A stretch of 51,719 nt of DNA. Origin: Gammaproteobacteria bacterium (GTDB taxonomy: Bacteria > Pseudomonadota > Gammaproteobacteria > JAJFKO01). How positions within the stretch are numbered: position 1 is the stretch's first letter; every line of letters starts with the position of its first letter. Below are positions 42,601 to 48,028 of the stretch, in pieces. The translations under genes were made by a program, and so were the position numbers. The stretch is taken from the NCBI GenBank assembly GCA_028284465.1, contig JANQRR010000030.1, positions 1-51,719 of the forward strand, read 5' to 3'. The notes beneath the pieces are model-generated. The model worked only from the letters and a program-made list of their open reading frames with translations. It was not told the DNA's origin and did no database searches.

Positions 42601-43029
42601 AAAAGCAATAAAGAATTAATAAAAAATTTGAAGTTATTAGCGGATGATTATAATCGACACCTTAGGATCATTCATGAATATGAGGATCATCAAATTATTC
42701 TCATATTGCCACACCCTAAATCAAGTGTATTCGCTGCAACAAAAGTTTTTGATCAAGAAGGAAAGCTGGTTGGTGAAATCAGAGAAATGGATGTGCCCTA
42801 TTGTGAAAGAGTTATTGCAGAAATATACGATGATTTTGAACAATACATCACTAAAATCTTGAAAAGCAACACGCTTAGTTTCACTCGCAAAAACTCAAAT
42901 TGTTTAATTATTGCTTGTCAAACAGCCAAAATGATGGAAAAAATCACACGTTTGCTCAAAAAAGTTGGGTTTACTGAAAGTATTGAATTACCTGAAAATG
43001 CTTATAGAGTAGCACAAGCACGAAAATAG
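27691..43029 (+). CDS. Giant multidomain protein: STAND ATPases, TPR, ankyrin, WD40, NB-ARC and C-terminal Ulp1/OTU proteases
   Basis: 5112 residues in one uninterrupted frame. In order (residues): P-loop ATPase with GNLGQGKTE (320-328), WYIIIDNIND (408-417), ITSRKE; helical/TPR region (about 890-1010); ankyrin repeats (about 1078-1175 and 1270-1570; e.g. GYTPLHMSAYMGYLEA); second P-loop GKIGSGKTS (1659-1667) with weak Walker B LLYLFDLE; WD40-like repeats (about 2020-2800; DSRLCVWDV, LEGHQGNVRDIKF); helical region; NB-ARC with LGGVGKTALAQ (3649-3659) and WLLILDDV (3731-3738); TPRs (about 4044-4214); Ulp1-like protease with H4473, D4494, C4760, interrupted by an OTU-like domain with D4567, C4570 and H4718. 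No signal peptide. The nominal ATG lacks a ribosome site. The middle is much more A-rich than its ends. Host-directed effector or conflict protein is inferred. Confidence 0.85.
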   Translation: MFHKDFKWNKFKEIIQQQLKQLQPILPMSESIERKQKTNIPDETYLQNISLYIRPPSKNLLKSKTPSTQLSAYQLANFLSDLGDLLNYYIRTNPTTLYLNLTPLLQNKALKIFSKIIYYVTNNLECAYNLDITNFPQKANVIAFKVKGDNPEKTLTLLKKLLNKINIGELRNFDEVESPSDIILKKNNIKIKGKEKIHCSSTTKQSTSKKTFSYNSIPDVRTLIEDMPVRYQYEKPLSPKAPHKSGDTEESPGKKLYKQFLSELKSDGWLKRLLSSKPKLSPPSLKRDSLKNTNNFILDRHTYQEVIRKVKAKRVLWLYGNLGQGKTELAKYIVNNITDNSIIDKGFVSCGSSLKTLLTSLNSYVENIAGYPFVEPYETLDLEWMLELKRIFIASIYKELRMNHGKDWYIIIDNINDFNMIRPFIDYKEFEPTKYKIVIEHIKILITSRKEIKLDEEIRNNFQIDSYEVKHNQPIKICKTILRTSKKAEKNLQKLNHSNTKWTPLLAKVTALVLMSKNITNKEKIMAEKSFSIDKLVEYILIYSSKEIQHLLKCLSLIANPDLSEDVIKQFLEVEEEIDELEKNTYGVLAHKGSINEQNIYTLHDEFLSRFLSFLENQLEKEKFQSILLDVTTKINNFFGDMKDESTSTIKKRKELLPSLKKLDDNISKYKNFSSEIYEEIIHLKLNIAIAYRYSGATSEAYNHLEIFFGEIKDAKEEKIIKLKRKAHLLFIRLNHDLEKYKEMEILIKEYKNQHLKKITLTEEVELNYFKIFVYRYDSNKAKKIESECKKILKKSRKKLELSETERKIIEAKLAFGRGLIKLAEIHMNYHDEIDDDLECENNYLIVLSYFKKIKEGLEKENNLELYLKLLISLGGVYRNIYKLKKNIIEKQDYYQMAITIYNEALNISQKIFGPMHLFTAKISYYFGKLHHSCSQTERALSFCNKAKISQKISCREDLNQHQTAKTCYLLGQIYINRNEYPEAQLNLEEAIRKFKIVNTHERTHFHQIEANKTLTNLQLQNCLSNDNIEEFKKLFNNNKKEPYLLKAVAFNALKIINVLLKGDPSLAYPVSKNGEPKKTATVLHKAVTYNHCRIIEYLVKERKCDINAQDEGGYTPLHMSAYMGYLEATAILLSHDDIDINKENAICFTALDYARDCGFKEIIKLLEAFQKEKTQQTYLENIPKKYKQIYRQIQNETFLKDKKENKNFQGTIDKLNEIANERFHKKNENNYRIVSMLHFLLDKPKNDKIENAVVRLIRRNIDTQITNFEDQLPLHFAAKNNYIKVFRALTNGSAAIRNNLTALDKYKQTPIHIAASNNRIEILERCIHLFGQQSLNIPQIGWSWTPLHQAAIKGHVRICQRLLKNKLNRRLRMISGIPTEYHKTMVREGKEILLIKNNNHDYALGFKNNDKVYEQKVINEENDKKAYDLLIKKIQHRKFKNKIYNYKDLNVVINKLMKKFDSNNTLPLELGVSDFTILTNDGWTALHEAVLSNSPFRNKIINMILDENQACINMQEEFGETALFLAVKKKHVDTIRLLVQRGANIHIKNEEGISPLIYVQQHKLKYIERLFRNNNKLDKADYAATLMQPILQLDIFIKNNKNLFKIFYQYFDEQRTKVHKKYISLEDERNDEYAKGIISLEEYIFHTIEEEDAIQITGKIGSGKTSLLERIALNAWHRCYLPLLLSEIEGKFYLYDIEVMHNAEINRVFFDEVLKIAFDKNLKGKKPPKLLYLFDLENPIKIKDEIKHEEFAKQNRFVISISDDIKLQETHQSIATRHLPPIRKFTIEEINIYLERSLSHDNKRYQPRKNLIDKDKKLTKFLSNPLALKEFCEVKIEEDTKEDTYANKYLLFKKLLENNSLPLTIKNALSHSEKIIIDCNYDAMEKKLDSIATAIIQDHFNSISKKSQDTCVRALLSAVSTPSSGRAAISNELRTNILKILCLIKKAVFVKNRVQMIIPKNSTLDSSIFYNYDFSDTTYKREKYLPTSIFINSPLNKKTRFSLMKKRTLINQLKYVNNRNYTSLNVAKNFFWYNNIIYYFEGNSCLYFFDSSNNKREQIHKFSSKIYSINLIKANSPSKKRFKIILQTEKSIYILSIDKNNKKKYNRNNKKTYKVTPIFSPCHQKFIFISNLPNHTNNFYAFDRSGNLYQLNIGKIINNKTGEFQLETKQIKFNKNKLFKKQIFVTAICETSITLRKNYDAAEVFIALSGTVETLKKLTLYFTLDILNTVEIKFKETTLLEIKPEITAIKLAKNDSYQELIFSVDNGKNIFKYDSKEKIYLSLFKNQKNTIKYIDILESPLKNKKLILTCGDSNEFSIWDYSQQKLLKTYYSKFPGIYSGKVISDVLVLLGKFGIQCFPFQWNLFYKQIYCHYDSIFSLALLNKQKKNTSLLHMLTAGKDSRLCVWDVDKRKHLYSIENNNIPILHIFISETKNKIICANADGSVKLFSSENNILKLVKYVKFSDWPITKVMISADEKNIGVLDIAGNLFLCTYNKFVESPQHEINSSKNIRNEDQSLISFTFHDTDPNVIFGFNNDNNNIYVFNMNKNKITNQFIIETLNLICSILHVRNRLYFGDKNGNFGYIMLNKNNQPGYDIRLINSDKIVSYISMVLNNNEILIIKNIGRKNNYQIGFKNNGKYDQKPINTRKLKNFQYLNGCIKKHKEAFNGQIYTSKNINSDIISLLESFQIKAHMSHKLESISGEPNDPVYNIAYDLKNEKVAYSSGKYIFIVTINKNDFCKSCKQKLEGHQGNVRDIKFTQDNQLLSVGEDQNIMLWQKDRYYNSGKWICCWYSKPSLILIHGNNTISTTPRKLMINLQKNYIIIFNEGKNILIENYFNGNMNGTLSNFYNCYPNIFREKYHLFDHFNEAARALSRRIAKFYGIDSIHNSVILGLLRQNPTKKICDEDKNIGRSKGKGKAYILHINYNKNFVSHLNPAFNICISSATDFYDYLNNKDSSYHISPKKIFNNDFCYFSKLISSKKNCIEQLTSVTFDNFIINDLCQQTNTHILPYAIVEYIYKISGKEENFKNLPDKTLTILNNDYYIIKSNTEKNITQESPPKKKSSKEFIQRGLSLAIFRKKSEKPPENSNRSNDVKINFNGYEKLLNIKKDNYYYQCLINFFQYVIEKNFIEKKECSKILKEIIKLNIKINHFQGAMSAINIVSIDRKDCIFTIIKKYTDNKYIQKVKKYISSITTRENIGTSEIINELYEELKKCIPIENLEIILIQKSSESKQIIKLAEAYTVTKNPIKSLIALHIYKLYYLEKNKTTDDFKNNLKIKIQFALAFRRLCLTDLAYDYIFKEFKNIKKIQKSQNKNDILLYLEYVDSMVANYIYNFRKVKASPSKHSEIMQFISKSVIKKLKVLKHQNLDKYCYYLAHIKLLGKLIFSHQNEFKCFNSDIDKLKNCHKHLFNKVEYYLTYQVNISTYQIASLSIIVASLYFSRKYNKAIKIINKIIKKFKSGAISPNYNYLNDPYFIAISLLKIICEIENILNKPKKNSEQHLAAFKKHIKDFNIFISKLQKTQIESNPVKIDEKNLRREILNVYSVTLKIMNKAVGSSHAVYLMIENRKAENVSSSKTSENQKIESSLSQQPKKLDFFKGLKPITNIKVPNEYIIKRKIKLDEIEKNLQSNGIAAVTQKTNIGRLGGVGKTALAQYYAYNNKYQIKWLCRTQNQQLLLKDISKLAKKINERIKCYKQASLVRIKFQNQKTEKIIAQLINYLKYVPSWLLILDDVKQLKIVYNFMNIVSAKKNRHIITTSQENYLKPLDPIGIVKLSGLEESEILKLLNAYKMTSKNENNKVNIDKFGKKLNSLPLTLTLACHLMKAESLTLLDFLNNPKVIALNSTEKAKPKDYLNSITTVCELNLTKLKLKNAEASHLLYYCAHLAPDEIIPPLLLERVLNCNLDELRKTLKICCQYGLLNYSTKKEIKIVNVQPIVQQVLLSQYKYEEKLSYLAKLVRAIQLLCKHSISEQNPEKLADPEKLRLMLLPHIQYLYNSLVINKSISSKNNNYFGLWIYKISFWIGYINLRDKISADSAKKFFNHALTACEKALGDKGTVRVAKIKHQLGATYFDLGNLGEAKKCYEVALSIKETCYGKHHLKCAETLIALATIESIEGKPEIAEKRLKNTLEIYRLYFENDHEKVADGLYYYAINQLTLGKASEARLALKQVKKIRKKKYSSTTHWQLVSIMEDLTDACLLDEKPYEAKKYFKKIIATGETSCYMGYALYLFNKKKYTKSLSILEDMLGKPFSNCCSYTGPISKLLEPKLRKKAVEKGKFNIKMTMLARYIQIRCYIILKFQDQEALEKAFKYVTDELKKPSATSSEWDILGCIYETLHNEKLANICFTYSNILDKKEKPENKGNLLDNLSKPLDLLLDTYRNKILTNQSVKHKNQKEISRNYWYEDHDMKKILECAITQHNYKTSGGRKVYILGPIDNISHYSLIDALIDHKRKPGTLLIPFNKGGLHWVGLVLEFNNTCNLIRANYYDPLRNNAPNFLNYMLKVMSDENDRVTEFTDHRGKRTNQATKKLNREGLSGISVKKLRGLLKLPEELIIGTAVKDGGCGFDALAQCLDNKYTEKKLRMLCHQYYLDLPEKEGEKEVDKWIQALEGNNPNIGSHYLEVQHTGEELKNPHYPIKNAYPTWFVQEIDGRVLCKALPDLLSKGIHVIEVFIEAEGTGHYHITEEDYRQVSDENEIKSLYNCPTLLLSKKHFVPLLRSDKTLRPDAIPAEQHLSTSSTQQVSTLICQTNGSDCGPCTIENLLAAIGYREPEDTTPQVRRQRHLELLEKTEPTYYTTFYQRQRLNKSTFSSLHRDHKNFEWTQKLKNSNIFSMAEYKALLQLASMILALPEQVKTSFKTALQPEKEQGFDEHRVLLTKIRSAFVGSIDKSAVKSVIEKIFYVEKVFTSLDNASLKLDYNQFLPLSIMLALEEKQIASDLEAMRSIKSQTIPKKGSSLAKNNFFTKSNKELIKNLKLLADDYNRHLRIIHEYEDHQIILILPHPKSSVFAATKVFDQEGKLVGEIREMDVPYCERVIAEIYDDFEQYITKILKSNTLSFTRKNSNCLIIACQTAKMMEKITRLLKKVGFTESIELPENAYRVAQARK

Positions 43030-43052
43030 CTTCGCCTAAAAGGCTACTATTT
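43024..43052. terminator. Possible bidirectional terminator hairpin between the giant ORF and tatD
   Basis: AAATAG (43024-43029, including the stop) pairs with CTATTT (43047-43052), and the inner GCCT (43034-43037) with AGGC (43041-43044). There is no long T run in either direction. Position between convergent genes supports a terminator role. Confidence 0.45.
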
Positions 43053-43069
43053 AATGATACGTTGACAAC

Positions 43070-43858
43070 TTACTTTCTAAATGACTTTGCATGATTGAAT
43101 AGTTTAAAGAAATTATGGGTGGTGGCTTCAGCGACTTTCTGATAGTCAATACCACGCAATTGCGCAATACGCTCAGCAACATAACGCACATAAGCTGGTT
43201 GATTGGTTTTACCACGGTATGGCTCCGGCGCTAAGTACGGCGCATCAGTTTCAATTAACAGCCTGTCTAGTGGAACTGTTTTGGCAACTTCATGTAATTG
43301 TTTAGCGTTTTTAAAGGTAACAATTCCAGATAAGGAAATATAAAAACCTAAATCTAACACTTTTTTAGCGATATCTTCGTCATACGAAAAGCAGTGAAAG
43401 ACACCACTAGCTTCTTGTGATGCTGATTCCTGCAGTATTTTTATAGTATCTTTCGCCGCATCACGACTATGCACAATTAACGGTTTATCTAATTCTATTG
43501 CTGCTTGAATATGCCGGCGAAATCGTTGCTGCTGCCAAGTCAAATCACCTTTGCAATGATAATAATCTAAACCAGTTTCACCAATAGCGACAACAACTGG
43601 CTGCTGCGCATGAGTTATTAATTCTTTGACACTAGGATCATGGCCTTCTTGTTCAGTAGGATGAACCCCGACAGAAGCAAATACATTAACATAACTATCA
43701 GCAATTGCTAACACATCAGCAAAATTTTCCATGTTAACACATACGCATAACATGTAAGCAACATCTTTTGCTCTAGCAGCGTCAATCACATTAGTTAGGT
43801 CACCATCATATGCACTTAAATCAATTTGGTCTAAATGACAATGTGAGTCAATAATCAT
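43070..43858 (-). CDS. tatD: TatD-family metal-dependent deoxyribonuclease
   Basis: 262 residues. It starts MIIDSHCHLDQ with the paired metal histidines. It continues with VGVHPTEQEG, AIGETGLDYYHCKG (metal Glu), KPLIVHSRDA, VFHCFSYDE and LIETDAPYLAPEPYRGKTN, the full TatD/YcfH signature. The family acts as 3' exonuclease or DNA repair nuclease; in this operon position it is the YcfH-type paralog downstream of holB. The ATG overlaps the holB stop by four bases. Confidence 0.93.
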   Translation of the reverse strand: MIIDSHCHLDQIDLSAYDGDLTNVIDAARAKDVAYMLCVCVNMENFADVLAIADSYVNVFASVGVHPTEQEGHDPSVKELITHAQQPVVVAIGETGLDYYHCKGDLTWQQQRFRRHIQAAIELDKPLIVHSRDAAKDTIKILQESASQEASGVFHCFSYDEDIAKKVLDLGFYISLSGIVTFKNAKQLHEVAKTVPLDRLLIETDAPYLAPEPYRGKTNQPAYVRYVAERIAQLRGIDYQKVAEATTHNFFKLFNHAKSFRK

Positions 43859-44877
43859 TCGTTATCCTTCCTGTTCGCTAACAAACTAAGCACCATGCTC
43901 TCCACTGCTAATTGCTTATTAATATTGTTTGCGCTAGCGATTTGCATCTGGGTTCTCATGAGTTTATCAAGCAGCCTAAACAAATCCATGATCTGGTATT
44001 GGTTTGCTAATAGTGTTACTAGATCAGCTATTACTGGATCATTAATTTTAAGTGTAGCAGAAAATGCTTGTTTTATAGCATAATTCAGCATAATCATCAG
44101 TAATCGCAAGACTTTTTCTGGGGATTCTTCACAGCATTTAGCAGCAAAACTTAGCGGATCAAGCTGTTTTTGCAGCAGCATCGCGATTTGTTGCAAGCAG
44201 TTTTGGTAAAATTTCAATTGTTCCGGATCGGTTAATGCCAATGCCTGTAATGGCGCACCTTGTGCAATATCAAGTAGTAAATTATCTGTTGCTTTATTAT
44301 CGTGATATTTTGCTAGCCAAGAGTTAATAAGATCATCACTAACATGTGTAAAGGTGATCCATTGACAACGACTACGAATTGTTGCTGGTAGCAAATGCGG
44401 CGCTGCACTTACTAAAATTAATAACGCTTTTGCGCGCGGTTCTTCTAACGTTTTCAGTAATGCATTAGCAGCAGCAATATTTAATTTTTCTGCTGGCTCA
44501 ATAATTACAATATTATAACCATCAAGTTGCGACGTTTGCTGCATTTTAGTGATCAATGTACGTATTTGCTCAATCTTGATCATTGCAGTTGCTTTTTCTG
44601 GTTGTATTATCGTTAAATCCGGGTGATTATGCGCGTTTAACAAATGGCAATGACGGCAGTTACCACAAGCCTGCCCATCTGCTTGTGGCGATGTACACAA
44701 TAATGCATAAGCCAGCTGTTGAGCAAAAGCAAATTTTCCCATGCCTTGTTTACCCGTTAATAATAAAGCGTGCGGCAAATTAGCTTGTTGTTTGCGCTGG
44801 ATTAACAGTTGCCATTGTGATTGCTGCCATGGAAATGGCGCTTTATCATTAAGCTGTGATAAGTTGAGTAAGTTCAT
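43855..44877 (-). CDS. holB: DNA polymerase III subunit delta'
   Basis: About 340 residues. AAA+ clamp-loader fold with P-loop-like GKQGMGKFAFAQQLAY, a four-Cys zinc module (LLCTSPQADGQACGNCRHCH), NALLKTLEEPRAKALLILVS (sensor region) and ATIRSRCQWITF. Delta' is the non-hydrolysing stator of the clamp loader. Several in-frame ATGs exist (44898, 44892, 44880, 44877). I chose 44877 because GAGCGG lies seven bases upstream, which leaves an overlap of about 29 bases with tmk. tmk-holB-tatD is a standard gammaproteobacterial order. Confidence 0.92.
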   Translation of the reverse strand: MNLLNLSQLNDKAPFPWQQSQWQLLIQRKQQANLPHALLLTGKQGMGKFAFAQQLAYALLCTSPQADGQACGNCRHCHLLNAHNHPDLTIIQPEKATAMIKIEQIRTLITKMQQTSQLDGYNIVIIEPAEKLNIAAANALLKTLEEPRAKALLILVSAAPHLLPATIRSRCQWITFTHVSDDLINSWLAKYHDNKATDNLLLDIAQGAPLQALALTDPEQLKFYQNCLQQIAMLLQKQLDPLSFAAKCCEESPEKVLRLLMIMLNYAIKQAFSATLKINDPVIADLVTLLANQYQIMDLFRLLDKLMRTQMQIASANNINKQLAVESMVLSLLANRKDNE

Positions 44878-45490
44878 CATCAATCCGCTCATGGACATGT
44901 TTTAATGACAGCGTGGCATCAATCAGTCGATATCGCTCTGGTGATTGTTCTGCTAGCTGTAAATACGCTTCGCGCACTCGTTCAAAAAATTGTAGCTTTT
45001 CATTTTCAAACCGATCTGGGCGCCCACGTCGTTTAGCTCGCGCTAAACCAATTTTAACAGGTAAATCTAATAATAACGTACAATCCGGTTGTAAATCAGC
45101 CTGCACCCAACGCGCTAGCTCAGTAATATGCGCCATTGAGATTTGACGACCACCACCTTGATATGCAAACGTGGCATCGGTAAATCTATCACAGATCACC
45201 CATGTATTCGCAGCCAATGCTGGTTTAATAACATGCTCAATATTTTGCGAGCGCGCCGCAAACATCAATAGTAACTCAGCAATTTGGGTTAACTTTTCTT
45301 TGCGCGGCTTAAGTAATATTTGCCGTAGCTCTTCAGCAATATCTGTTCCACCAGGCTCGCGAGTCACAATATATTGACATTGGTGATATTTAAGAAATTG
45401 CTCTATAAAACCAACAACTGTTGATTTGCCTGCACCTTCAATGCCTTCAATGGTAATAAAACGTGCTTTTTGGCTTGGCTGTGTTGTCAT
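44849..45490 (-). CDS. tmk: Thymidylate kinase
   Basis: 213 residues. P-loop IEGIEGAGKSTVV, substrate motif TREPGGTDIAEELRQ, DRFTDATFAYQGGGR and a LID region RAKRRGRPDRFENE. It phosphorylates dTMP to dTDP. It overlaps holB at the 3' end and is preceded by the membrane protein gene 27 bases upstream, consistent with one operon. Confidence 0.96.
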   Translation of the reverse strand: MTTQPSQKARFITIEGIEGAGKSTVVGFIEQFLKYHQCQYIVTREPGGTDIAEELRQILLKPRKEKLTQIAELLLMFAARSQNIEHVIKPALAANTWVICDRFTDATFAYQGGGRQISMAHITELARWVQADLQPDCTLLLDLPVKIGLARAKRRGRPDRFENEKLQFFERVREAYLQLAEQSPERYRLIDATLSLKHVHERIDDELTQLITA

Positions 45491-45517
45491 TGTGAATATC
45501 CTTGATTACGACAAGTT

Positions 45518-46891
45518 TCAAAAAGTTGGCCTAAATGCACTCATTAATAACAAATTAAGTGATGGTAATAATGCCAACCATATTAATCCTAAAGGAAACT
45601 GTCTGCCAGTTAACTGGCTATTACAAACCGTATAGTGCTTGTGTTGCATTTTTTTATGTGCAAATAATAACAAACCCATGAATATTAATAAAGCATAAAA
45701 AAGATCACTATAAGAGGTTAAAATGAGCAGTAAATCATGCACGTTTCTAACCAGATGAAACTTATAGGGGATGCATGCCAGGAAAATAGCAGCCAACAAT
45801 AAAAACACCATTGTATCACTATAATAACGATTATTAATAAAATGAATAATGACAAAGATTGGGATTAATAACAAAGGAAAATAATAGACCCAGCCTAACG
45901 GTGATATTAGCAACATAGCAATGATTGTAATTGAAAAACCAAGATCATACTCTAATAATGATTGACGACATTTAGCTGCCCATATTACTAAAGCTGTTAT
46001 GACCAATGAACCCAATATATAAATCAATGACATCAACCATACTGATTGTGAGGTTGGTGAATTAACTAATCCATTAAATAGCCTAACAAGGTATCCATAA
46101 AATGAAGCATTTCTATTAGTGGCAAACCAAGTGATCGTATGTAGCACGCCATAATATTCGAGATAACCCCGGCTGCCAACTACCATAAACGCTACTAATG
46201 CACTTCCTATAAAGCAGATCACCATCGATGTTAATAATCGCCAGCGCTTTTGCACTAAAAAATAAATGAGAAACATCCCAACAAATAATTTAAGGCTTAA
46301 TGCAAATCCTAAAACCATGCCTGCGCTAATTTGCTTATCTTGCCTTGCTAATCGCCATCCCAGCACTAAAAATAAAGTGATAAACAACCCTAGTTCGCCC
46401 AAACCAATATTGCTATAGAATGGCAATACAGAAAAACATGCCGCCATAGTTGCAAGAATTAATAACAAATTATCTTTTTGAGGATATAAAGTGTTAATGA
46501 CGATGACAATTGTTATTATCGCGCAAGCTAATGATAACAAATTCCATAACCATAATGCTTGACCATAGCTTAACAGTGCAAATGGTGCCACTAGTAATGA
46601 TAATAATGGTGGATTCAAATTAGCAGAGTGATAAATGCCTACAAATGCAATCGGAATATAAATTTTTGTTTTCACGATTTCTGCCGGCAACTGATAGTGC
46701 TGCCAGGGTGTAGAACCATAAATATCTTGATGCGCTAATAACGCTTTGGCGGATTCATAAAACATCGCAAAATCTGTGGCCAAATGTTTCGCCGCCATAC
46801 CTTGAATTAAAATGAGTGTGGCAATTAGGCTAGCTGCCAATATAACCAATAATAGGATGAATTTTAAATAGTTGATTTTACCAGCGTTCAT
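45518..46891 (-). CDS. GT-C-like membrane glycosyltransferase (GT87/DUF2029 type), copy 1
   Basis: 457 residues with about ten membrane segments. Motifs typical of the DUF2029/GT87 family are visible: an N-terminal TDFAMFYESAKALL after the first helix, ANLNPPLLSLLVAPFALLSY, and GLGELGLFITLFLVLGW. Family members use polyprenyl-phosphate sugars and act on the outer face of the inner membrane. The substrate here is unknown; cell-envelope glycan is likely. The ATG overlaps the mltG stop by four bases. A second copy lies on the other side of mltG (48029-49306). Confidence 0.75.
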   Translation of the reverse strand: MNAGKINYLKFILLLVILAASLIATLILIQGMAAKHLATDFAMFYESAKALLAHQDIYGSTPWQHYQLPAEIVKTKIYIPIAFVGIYHSANLNPPLLSLLVAPFALLSYGQALWLWNLLSLACAIITIVIVINTLYPQKDNLLLILATMAACFSVLPFYSNIGLGELGLFITLFLVLGWRLARQDKQISAGMVLGFALSLKLFVGMFLIYFLVQKRWRLLTSMVICFIGSALVAFMVVGSRGYLEYYGVLHTITWFATNRNASFYGYLVRLFNGLVNSPTSQSVWLMSLIYILGSLVITALVIWAAKCRQSLLEYDLGFSITIIAMLLISPLGWVYYFPLLLIPIFVIIHFINNRYYSDTMVFLLLAAIFLACIPYKFHLVRNVHDLLLILTSYSDLFYALLIFMGLLLFAHKKMQHKHYTVCNSQLTGRQFPLGLIWLALLPSLNLLLMSAFRPTF

Positions 46892-48012
46892 CGTTTACTG
46901 TGTTTTTTTGCCATTGATAGTTTCTTTTTTAATTTTGAATGACGTTGACTGCTTTTCAGTGTTTTTTGTTTTGTTTTTGGTTTTGGCTTTGATTTCGTTT
47001 TTGGTTTTGGTCGTTTGCCATTTAGCTGATATTTAATCACGGCTTCATCATGTTCTTTGAGAGTTGCTGAAAATACATGACTACCATCACCTTTAGCCAC
47101 AAAATATAATGCATCTGTCTTTGCTGGATGTAGTGCAGCTAAAATTGCTGATTCTCCTGGCATAGCGATTGGCGTTGGCGGTAATCCAGTGATGACATAG
47201 GTATTATAAGGTGTACGATGACGTAAATCCGCGCGCGTAATATTGCCATTATAGCGATGCTTAATGCCATAAATCACTGTAGCATCAATTTGCAAGCGCA
47301 TTTGTTTTCGTAAGCGACGCAAAATAACGCCTGCAATCATCGGCCTTTCTTTTGGCACTGCGGTTTCTTTCTCAACCATTGATGCTACAATCAATGCCTG
47401 ATACGGATCTTTGTAAAGTAAATCTTTAGCACGATTTCGCCAAGCTTTAGTTAACAATTTCTGCATATGATTATAGGCTTTCTTTAAGATAGTTGTATCT
47501 TTTGCGCCACGAGCAAATAAATACGTACTTGGAAAAAATCGCCCTTCTGGGTGTTTATCTGGATGGCCTATCTTAGTCATAATTTCTTTAGCCGTTAAAC
47601 CTTTTAAACTATGACGAAGGTATGGATTTTTATCAACTGCTTTCATCATTTGATCGAAATTCCAGCCTTCGATAATTGTGACTTTATGCAATTTGATTTT
47701 GCCAGAAGCCAATTGCGAGATGAATTCACCCGGAGTCATTCCTGGTTTAATTTCATATTCACCAACACGCAATTTTTTTGTAGCATTTTTCAAGCGCGCT
47801 AATAATTTGAAGTAATTCGGGTGGCGTAATAATTTTTGTTGATATAATTGATCAGCAATTCTATTAATTCCAGTGCCTGGCTTAACTTCATAAATAACTG
47901 GTGTGTTCCCCTTTACTAATGGTGTGACTAAAAAAGCATACCATTGCCCAGCGTACCAGCCTAGCAACAATAATAATAACAATAATAAAATAATGCTCAC
48001 TCGCCTAGCCAC
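46888..48012 (-). CDS. mltG: Endolytic murein transglycosylase MltG
   Basis: 374 residues. One N-terminal membrane anchor (IILLLLLLLLGWYAG), then a LysM-like segment (VIYEVKPGTGINRIADQLYQ) and the YceG catalytic domain with VASMVEKETAVPKERPMIAG (catalytic Glu), LQIDATVIYG, YNTYVITGLPPTPIAMPG and KTDALYFVAKGDGSHVFS. It cuts nascent glycan strands and sets their length. The start is GTG (48010-48012) with AAGGAG six bases upstream. The last ~45 residues are a Lys/Pro/Ser-rich basic tail not normal for the family. mltG-tmk-holB is a conserved order, here with a membrane gene inserted. Confidence 0.95.
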   Translation of the reverse strand: MARRVSIILLLLLLLLLGWYAGQWYAFLVTPLVKGNTPVIYEVKPGTGINRIADQLYQQKLLRHPNYFKLLARLKNATKKLRVGEYEIKPGMTPGEFISQLASGKIKLHKVTIIEGWNFDQMMKAVDKNPYLRHSLKGLTAKEIMTKIGHPDKHPEGRFFPSTYLFARGAKDTTILKKAYNHMQKLLTKAWRNRAKDLLYKDPYQALIVASMVEKETAVPKERPMIAGVILRRLRKQMRLQIDATVIYGIKHRYNGNITRADLRHRTPYNTYVITGLPPTPIAMPGESAILAALHPAKTDALYFVAKGDGSHVFSATLKEHDEAVIKYQLNGKRPKPKTKSKPKPKTKQKTLKSSQRHSKLKKKLSMAKKHSKR

Positions 48013-48028
48013 AACCTTCTCCTTGCCA

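Noticed and set aside
44878..44898. Upstream starts of holB at 44898, 44892 and 44880
   Set aside because: They extend the overlap with tmk and lack as good a ribosome-site spacing as 44877, though 44880 remains possible.
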